NCBI GenBank assembly: GCA_017413025.1
Contig: JAFPVE010000005.1
Coordinates: 1-64,000, forward strand
DNA length: 64,000 nt
Direction: 5' to 3'
Origin: Acetobacter sp.
GTDB taxonomy: Bacteria > Pseudomonadota > Alphaproteobacteria > Acetobacterales > Acetobacteraceae
In this document: piece after piece, positions 58,993 to 64,000 of the stretch
Layout of the letters: the number at the start of each line of letters is the position of its first letter
Position numbering within the stretch: position 1 is the stretch's first letter
Position numbers and translations under genes: made by a program
The notes under the pieces: generated by a model
What the model was told of the DNA's origin: nothing
Databases searched by the model: none
Seen by the model: the letters and a program-made list of their open reading frames with translations, nothing else

Positions 58993-60210
58993 TCAAAGAA
59001 ACTTCCAACATCCCTGCACCGCTTTATTGAGGCTATCATATGCCGTTACAATGTGGTACATCGAGCTTGTTGGAATCCGATCGGCAATATTATTCCCTTG
59101 ATGATCATATTCTTCAACCCACGTGCCTAAAGGAGAATGGTTCAAATACCGATTCAAAAGGTTATTTCCTAGCGTAATAGCAAAATCCCTCTCCGATTGC
59201 GGCGCACGCGTATAGGCTAAATACGCCAGCGTACCCCTTAATGCTTCGCTTTGCCCCCAGAGGCGAAAAGTCTCTTTCACAGAATCCCCTTGCCGATTGA
59301 CAGCAGAACGCACTAGCCCTGTTTGCTGATCCACCCCATAACGCCGAGCAAAATGATATAAAGCCTCTGCGTATGGGTGCACCTCAACCCCACTTACCTG
59401 TTGATAAGCATAGAGCAGCCATACCCATTCAAAATGGTGCCCGGGCTCTATCCACTGCCCGAACTGTCCTGTAGCAGGCTGCCACTGATGGTTAAAATAC
59501 TCGCCTAAAGTCCCCGTTTGTGGGTCATAAAAACGCGTATGAAAAAGCGTATAAAGACGATGTGCCCATGTCAGATCTTCTTTGTTATTCGTGGTATGAT
59601 ACAACGCTAAAACAGCTTCCAACAAATGCATGTGCGGGTTTTGCTGCCGCTCTTTACCTTCATCTGGCAAACAATTCAAAAACCCCCCTTCGGAATGAGA
59701 CATTTTGCGCTCAATCCAATCCAGCGTTTTTTGAGCATAAGAAATCACTTCGTTAGAAGTGTCGGAATAACTCAACATGTTTGAAAGCCTGCCATACCAC
59801 GCCAGCGCAAAGATAACAAAAGCGAGATCGTATAAATCGGCAGTTGTCTCTAAAATCCCCCCCTTACGTGATAATTGCCTGCCCCAGCAACCATGCCATA
59901 CGCCATGATCAGAGTAACGCGCCTGTAATAAAAAACGATAAATACTTCGCGCACGCTGTACCCCTTCCTCCCAGCCCTGCAAAGCTGCCCATGAAAACAC
60001 AAAAAGTTGCCGCGCCTGCACACGCACTCGCTTAAACGGCGATAATGCCGGCTTACCCGAACGCGTCAAATATTCCTGTACGCCAAAACGTGCGGGATCG
60101 GCGCTATCCCCCTCACATCCCGTTGTTGCCCAAAAAGGGAGTGCCTCATCAAATAACCACTTCTTAAAACGATTCCTTACTGCGGTAAGACTTTCTAAAA
60201 ATGTTATCAC
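58993..60210 (-). CDS. AGE-family epimerase/isomerase
   Basis: This 405-residue alpha6/alpha6-barrel protein belongs to the N-acylglucosamine 2-epimerase / mannose isomerase group. Conserved pieces are ARQLFVFSWAA, MHLLEAVLALY, IEPGHHFEWVWLLY with the catalytic His pair region, and RLWGQSEALRG, ending DRIPTSSMYHIVTAY. The substrate cannot be read from sequence. Its start overlaps the hldE stop by four bases (ATGA), so translation is coupled. The tie to hldE suggests a role in sugar precursors for LPS, but that is inference. Confidence 0.85.
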   Translation of the reverse strand: MITFLESLTAVRNRFKKWLFDEALPFWATTGCEGDSADPARFGVQEYLTRSGKPALSPFKRVRVQARQLFVFSWAALQGWEEGVQRARSIYRFLLQARYSDHGVWHGCWGRQLSRKGGILETTADLYDLAFVIFALAWYGRLSNMLSYSDTSNEVISYAQKTLDWIERKMSHSEGGFLNCLPDEGKERQQNPHMHLLEAVLALYHTTNNKEDLTWAHRLYTLFHTRFYDPQTGTLGEYFNHQWQPATGQFGQWIEPGHHFEWVWLLYAYQQVSGVEVHPYAEALYHFARRYGVDQQTGLVRSAVNRQGDSVKETFRLWGQSEALRGTLAYLAYTRAPQSERDFAITLGNNLLNRYLNHSPLGTWVEEYDHQGNNIADRIPTSSMYHIVTAYDSLNKAVQGCWKFL

Positions 60211-61655
60211 CTGCCACGTATCCGCTCTATAACGGCTGTTGTTGAATGCCCTTCTTGCAAAACCGCCAATAAAAGACGCCCGCCTTTTGCCTGCACAATC
60301 TCTGCGCCAACCACTTCCTCAGGTTGATAATCTGCCCCTTTGATCAAAACATCAGGCATTAAAGTGCGAATCACTTCAAGAGGCGTATCTTCGTCAAACG
60401 CGACAACGGCATCGACATACCGTAAAGCCGCGATCACAGCCGCGCGAAATTCTAATGCGTTGACGGGACGCCCCTCTCCTTTTAAGCGGCGAATGCTAGC
60501 GTCGGTGTTTAATGCGACAATAAGCCGATCACACGCCGCGCGGGCTTGCGCTAAAAGGCTGACATGCCCCGCATGGAGCATATCAAAACAGCCATTTGTA
60601 AAGCCTATTTTTAACCCGCATGCCCGCCAATGCGCCACTTGCGTTTGCGCTGCGGTAAGAGATAACACACGTGCCGCTGTTAATCCTCCACCCCGTTCCT
60701 GATCCAATTCGTTCATGACTTCCTGAAAACTAACCGTCGCCGTGCCTAACTTTCCTACAACAACGCCAGCAGCAGCGTTCGCTATAGGCACCGCCTCCTC
60801 TAAAGACAGACCCGCCCCCGCTGCAAGAGCCAACGTAGCGATCACCGTGTCGCCTGCGCCTGAAACATCAAATACTTCGCGCGCGTGGGCAGGCACTGAT
60901 AAAACATCGCTAGAGTGTTGTACTAACATCATGCCTTTTTCGGAACGCGTCACCAACATCGCTTTGACGTGTGCCTGTTCCATAACCCGCCGGGCGGCGG
61001 CTTCAATTTGTTTTTCTGTCTCTACAGGCATATTTTGTGACGCTTGAGCAAGCTCACGCAGATTCGGCGTAATACAGGTTGCCCCACAATAACGCGTATA
61101 ATCGCCTCCTTTTGGGTCAACAAAAAGAGGAGTATTGTGCTTCTTTGCCTGTTGGGCTAAACAGGCTAAAACAGCCGAGGTACAAACCCCCTTCCCATAA
61201 TCTGACACAACCACTGCTTGAACAGAGGGCATATGTGCCGTAATAGCGGCACAAATATCCTCAATACCCTGTGCATGAAGGGGAAGAAGGCTTTCCTCAT
61301 CAACACGAACAACTTGTTGATGAGTGGCAATAAAGCGTGTTTTACAAATCGTAGGGCGATCGGCACTTCTGGATAACATTGTGATAAGCCCCTCATGCCG
61401 TGCTAATGCCGTGCAAAGCGTTTCGCCGGCTTTATCTTGTCCAACAACCCCGATTAAAATAGCTTTTCCACCCAGAGAAAGAATATTATTAGCGACATTA
61501 CCTGCCCCGCCGGGCATTTCTCGCTTGGTGTTCGGTTCTAATAACAACACAGGCACAGGCGCTTCGGGAGAAATACGTTCCATGCGACCGTATAAAAAAC
61601 GATCGAGCATAATATCGCCCACACAAAGCACTGTGACATGAGAAAAATCCATCAT
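60207..61655 (-). CDS. hldE: Bifunctional heptose 7-phosphate kinase / heptose 1-phosphate adenylyltransferase
   Basis: HldE carries out two steps in making ADP-heptose for the LPS inner core. The N-terminal PfkB-like kinase (about residues 1-320) shows MPGGAGNVANNI, VVVSDYGKGV and the catalytic VSGAGDTVIA. The C-terminal cytidylyltransferase-like domain (about 350-482) shows TNGCFDMLHAGHVSLL and GADYQPEEVVGAEIV. The 482-residue length is normal. It lies one base after gmk and overlaps the epimerase gene. Confidence 0.95.
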   Translation of the reverse strand: MMDFSHVTVLCVGDIMLDRFLYGRMERISPEAPVPVLLLEPNTKREMPGGAGNVANNILSLGGKAILIGVVGQDKAGETLCTALARHEGLITMLSRSADRPTICKTRFIATHQQVVRVDEESLLPLHAQGIEDICAAITAHMPSVQAVVVSDYGKGVCTSAVLACLAQQAKKHNTPLFVDPKGGDYTRYCGATCITPNLRELAQASQNMPVETEKQIEAAARRVMEQAHVKAMLVTRSEKGMMLVQHSSDVLSVPAHAREVFDVSGAGDTVIATLALAAGAGLSLEEAVPIANAAAGVVVGKLGTATVSFQEVMNELDQERGGGLTAARVLSLTAAQTQVAHWRACGLKIGFTNGCFDMLHAGHVSLLAQARAACDRLIVALNTDASIRRLKGEGRPVNALEFRAAVIAALRYVDAVVAFDEDTPLEVIRTLMPDVLIKGADYQPEEVVGAEIVQAKGGRLLLAVLQEGHSTTAVIERIRGR

Positions 61656-61656
61656 A

Positions 61657-62310
61657 TTAGGACACGCCTAACGTTGTCACAAATTGCCTCAACCCGCTTA
61701 TTTGCCGGGTCGTTGTTAAACGTGCCGCGTGGAGAATAGCGCGTGTTTCAGCAATGGCGTATTCTAGCTCTGCATTAACAATAACATAATCAAACTCTTT
61801 CCAATGAGAAATTTCATCTTGCGCCACCGACATTCTATGGGCAATATCCTCATGATGATCAGCGCCACGTCCATGTAAACGCCGCTCAAGCTCTTTCAAA
61901 GACGGTGGAAGAACAAAAACGCTGACCACATCGGCGGGGAGAGCCTTGCGGATTTGCCTATGCCCCTGCCAATCAATATCGAAAATCATATCATATCCTG
62001 CTTGAAGAGCCGCCTCTACAGGGGCGCGTGGCGTGCCGTAACTTCCCTTAAACACGGTTGCCCATTCGAGCAGTTCCCCCTCTTTCACCATAGTTTGAAA
62101 CTGTTCGACACTCCGAAAATAATAATGCACTCCCTCTTTTTCACCCTGGCGCGGCGGGCGTGTTGTGACAGAAATGGAGTGTTTGACGTGTAATTCCGAT
62201 TGTTGTAATGCCTGTGCAATTGTTGATTTACCCGCCCCTGACGGTGCCGAAATAACTAAACATACGCCCCGCCGAGGTTTTATGATCCATGGTTGTTTTT
62301 TGTTCATCAT
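61657..62310 (-). CDS. gmk: Guanylate kinase
   Basis: This enzyme phosphorylates GMP to GDP. The P-loop SAPSGAGKSTIAQ, the SVTTRPPRQGEKEGVHYYF GMP-binding stretch and the MIFDIDWQGHRQI motif are all present. The 217-residue length is normal. It is the first gene of the gmk-hldE-epimerase group, with one base between its stop and the hldE start. Confidence 0.95.
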   Translation of the reverse strand: MMNKKQPWIIKPRRGVCLVISAPSGAGKSTIAQALQQSELHVKHSISVTTRPPRQGEKEGVHYYFRSVEQFQTMVKEGELLEWATVFKGSYGTPRAPVEAALQAGYDMIFDIDWQGHRQIRKALPADVVSVFVLPPSLKELERRLHGRGADHHEDIAHRMSVAQDEISHWKEFDYVIVNAELEYAIAETRAILHAARLTTTRQISGLRQFVTTLGVS

Positions 62311-62391
62311 CGTGTACCAATCCTCTTACGTCCTTCGCGTCATTTACATAAGATAAACCTAAAAGACATGGCATAACGGCTATAGTCAGGG

Positions 62392-62397
62392 TATAAT
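62392..62397 (+). promoter_or_regulatory. Perfect -10 hexamer upstream of abiH
   Basis: TATAAT lies 130 bases before the abiH ATG. No good -35 is found at 16-18 bases upstream. The DNA is AT-rich, so chance is possible, but it immediately overlaps the left edge of the palindrome at 62395. Confidence 0.3.
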
Positions 62398-62444
62398 TTT
62401 ATTGACCTATTTCTGTGTTATTTTACACAGATCACAATAAAATT
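62395..62444. repeat. Nested palindrome upstream of abiH
   Basis: Outer arms aattttattg (62395-62404) and caataaaatt (62435-62444) are perfect 10-bp complements. Inside them lie tctgtgt (62412-62418) and acacaga (62425-62431), a perfect 7-bp pair. The two pairs have unequal spacers (7 and 3 bases). It lies in the divergent spacer between gmk and abiH and may be an operator. Confidence 0.8.
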
Positions 62445-62527
62445 CATGCTGTTTCGTGATTTAAGACAAAAAACACGCAAACACTCAATTAAAAAAAGCA
62501 ATCGATCTCAAAATAATTTGGAGAATA

Positions 62528-63703
62528 ATGATGAATCCCGCATTAAAAGAAAACAAAGATTTTCTGCATGTGCTTATTATTGGCAACGGCTTTGACCTCG
62601 CCCATGGGTTAGAGACGAGGTATACGGATTTTCTTGATTCATGTAATAATTGTAATAGTTCATGGTTTTATTATTTTCAATCATATGTTTTGGTAAACGA
62701 AATAAAAAAGATAGACGAAACAATAAAAACAAACACAATTAGCAATGAAAGATATTGGTATGATTTTGAGGAAGAAATCTACAACATCGTTAAAAACCGA
62801 TTTCGTGTTAAAGCTCTTAATAAGAGTATTCAAGATCTTCTTACTGAACCTCATCCGTTTGATCCAAATCCTACTGTTCGGCTTACTCCATCATCATCAG
62901 CAGCCCACGCTCTCTGTAGCAAAAAAAAGATTAAACCAGAAGAGTTAGTTTCTATTTTGAGTAATTTTCGTTTGCGTACAAGTGACTTACAACAAACTTC
63001 TAACACAATACAAGTCATAAAAACATTAGATTCACAGCTCAAAGATGGTTTCGTTAAAGAATTCGTCGAATATTTATCAAAGCAAATTGAAAAGCTCACT
63101 CAAGATCCAAAACCTCACTTTTGCTTAAAGAAATTAAAAGGAGGGAATACAAACTTTCAAAAACATACGCTATGGGTCTTAAATTTTAATTATACGCCAA
63201 CTTTTCAAAAATTATATGAACCAACTCTCACAAAGAGCGGTATTCAAGTGCACCACTGTCATATTCACGGTGCTCTTGGAGAAGGGAATTTAGTGTTAGG
63301 GTGTCAGTCTTTTACCCCTGATGATAAGATCGATCCGGCATGGAACGTTTTTACAAAGCACCACCAACGACATCGCTATGGAACGATCGAGAAGTACCAA
63401 GAGCTCCTCAAAGAATTGAGGCATTTTAAGGGCGAGGTTGCTTTTCACATCATAGGGCATTCCCTCGCGCGGGCTGACCACGCGATTCTCAAGCATGCGC
63501 TTTGTTCTTCCCGTAACACCGCCGTTCAAGATTCTTTTATTTCCGTGTATTACCATGATGAAGAGGCTCATTTAAGGCTCATCAATAATATCACCGACAT
63601 GATTGGGGAAGAAGCTGTCATGGCGAGAGTGCGTTTTATCGACCAACATGATCCAGAACGAAGTATATTAGAGCGTATTCATGAAACCTCAAAAAATCAA
63701 TAA
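62528..63703 (+). CDS. abiH: AbiH-family abortive infection phage-defence protein
   Basis: The N terminus LIIGNGFDLAHGLETRYTDFLD is the AbiH signature, and the downstream parts fit too: LWVLNFNYTPTFQKLY, HIHGALGEGNLVLG and IIGHSLARADHAILKHAL. AbiH proteins abort infection in lactococcal phage resistance; the biochemical mechanism is unclear. The 391-residue length is normal. GGAG precedes the ATG (the first two codons are both ATG). It sits as a single gene between core genes gmk and xthA and is AT-rich, so it was probably acquired. I see no partner gene. Confidence 0.85.
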   Translation: MMNPALKENKDFLHVLIIGNGFDLAHGLETRYTDFLDSCNNCNSSWFYYFQSYVLVNEIKKIDETIKTNTISNERYWYDFEEEIYNIVKNRFRVKALNKSIQDLLTEPHPFDPNPTVRLTPSSSAAHALCSKKKIKPEELVSILSNFRLRTSDLQQTSNTIQVIKTLDSQLKDGFVKEFVEYLSKQIEKLTQDPKPHFCLKKLKGGNTNFQKHTLWVLNFNYTPTFQKLYEPTLTKSGIQVHHCHIHGALGEGNLVLGCQSFTPDDKIDPAWNVFTKHHQRHRYGTIEKYQELLKELRHFKGEVAFHIIGHSLARADHAILKHALCSSRNTAVQDSFISVYYHDEEAHLRLINNITDMIGEEAVMARVRFIDQHDPERSILERIHETSKNQ

Positions 63704-63718
63704 AGTTCGTTCAAATTG

Positions 63719-64000
63719 ATGATCCATACAAGCCCCCCTTCTCTGCGCCTGATCACTTGGAACATAAACTCGCTCCGCTTGCGCCTGCCTTTGTTACAGC
63801 AGCTTGTTGCCCAAACAAAGCCTGATGTTCTATGTTTACAAGAAACGAAAGTGCCGGATTTTCTTTTTCCTACCAAAGAACTCCGCGCCCTTGGTTTTGA
63901 ACACCAACTCTATAGGGGTATGAAAGGCTATAACGGCGTTGCCATTCTTTCACGCTATCCTTTAACGCCTTTATTAGACACAGTTCCGCCATGTCCCCCA
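63719..64000 (+). CDS. xthA: Exodeoxyribonuclease III (5' part, runs off the window)
   Basis: The first 94 residues are inside the window. They show the start of an exonuclease III / AP endonuclease: LRLITWNINSLRLRLPLLQQLV, PDVLCLQETKVPD and YNGVAILSRYPL, in which the Asn and Glu metal/substrate ligands are visible. The enzyme repairs abasic sites. The gene starts 15 bases after the abiH stop, but they are probably unrelated in function. The rest lies beyond position 64000. Confidence 0.93.
   Translation, partial: MIHTSPPSLRLITWNINSLRLRLPLLQQLVAQTKPDVLCLQETKVPDFLFPTKELRALGFEHQLYRGMKGYNGVAILSRYPLTPLLDTVPPCPP

Overview
This window looks like a chromosomal segment of a low-GC alphaproteobacterium, most probably in the Acetobacteraceae (the insect-associated, AT-rich branch is a reasonable guess). 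I infer this from gene content and order rather than from any search: gpmI-envC-ctpA-rppH, eno-ftsB, NDUFA12-mlaD-DUF2155, a TSCPD/RNR-like protein with ridA-folD-metF, an hldE-epimerase pair, and an NDUFAF6-like protein. The density is that of an ordinary core chromosome. One tRNA is present. I found no rRNA, CRISPR array, complete insertion sequence or prophage.

Layout: 0-8 kb carries carA, carB, greA, ilvA and gpmI. 8-12.5 kb carries an EnvC-like factor, ctpA and rppH. 12.5-18.8 kb, on the minus strand, carries emrAB and then cca-msbA. 19-20.7 kb carries eno-ftsB, followed by two tandem paralogous small membrane proteins of unknown function and rpmG. 22.5-27.2 kb is a divergent biotin cluster: bioF, a BioH-like esterase and a fused BioC-BioD on the minus strand, with bioA on the plus strand. 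27-36 kb, all minus strand, carries uvrC-pgsA, a lipoprotein, an FMN glutamate-synthase-like protein, dsbB, otsB, and the NDUFA12-mlaD-small protein-DUF2155 operon. 36-40 kb is a plus-strand operon of the RNR-like protein, ridA, folD and a MetF-like protein. 40.3-42.1 kb is an accessory-looking patch with a frameshifted lipoprotein and nearly empty DNA. 42-45 kb carries a DnaJ/TerB protein, mlaA, mlaC and an acetyltransferase. 45-50.4 kb carries ettA, an unknown gene, ppa, tRNA-Asp, ygfZ and hisI. 50.6-51.8 kb is a GTPase gene broken by two compensating one-base shifts. 51.8-57.2 kb carries lpxB, the NDUFAF6-like gene, sodB, mlaE-mlaF and a tiny lipoprotein. 57.4-62.3 kb, minus strand, carries dnaB and then gmk-hldE-epimerase. 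The window closes with a lone AbiH phage-defence gene and the start of an exonuclease III gene.

Functional themes: envelope biogenesis dominates. A near-complete Mla phospholipid-transport system is scattered over four loci (mlaD, mlaA, mlaC, mlaEF), alongside LpxB, HldE, MsbA-like, DsbB, EnvC-like, CtpA and FtsB. Biotin synthesis is nearly complete apart from bioB. Two complex I accessory factors are present (NDUFA12, NDUFAF6-like).

The parts most worth a second look are: (1) AbiH with a nested palindrome overlapping a perfect TATAAT; (2) the lipoprotein whose signal peptide is off by one base in a homopolymer stretch; (3) the two-indel GTPase; (4) the tandem membrane paralogs; (5) the free-standing RNR C-terminal-like protein; (6) the otsB motif substitution; and (7) the perfect 17-bp inverted repeat downstream of ctpA. 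I did not identify a multi-gene system that I can claim is undescribed.
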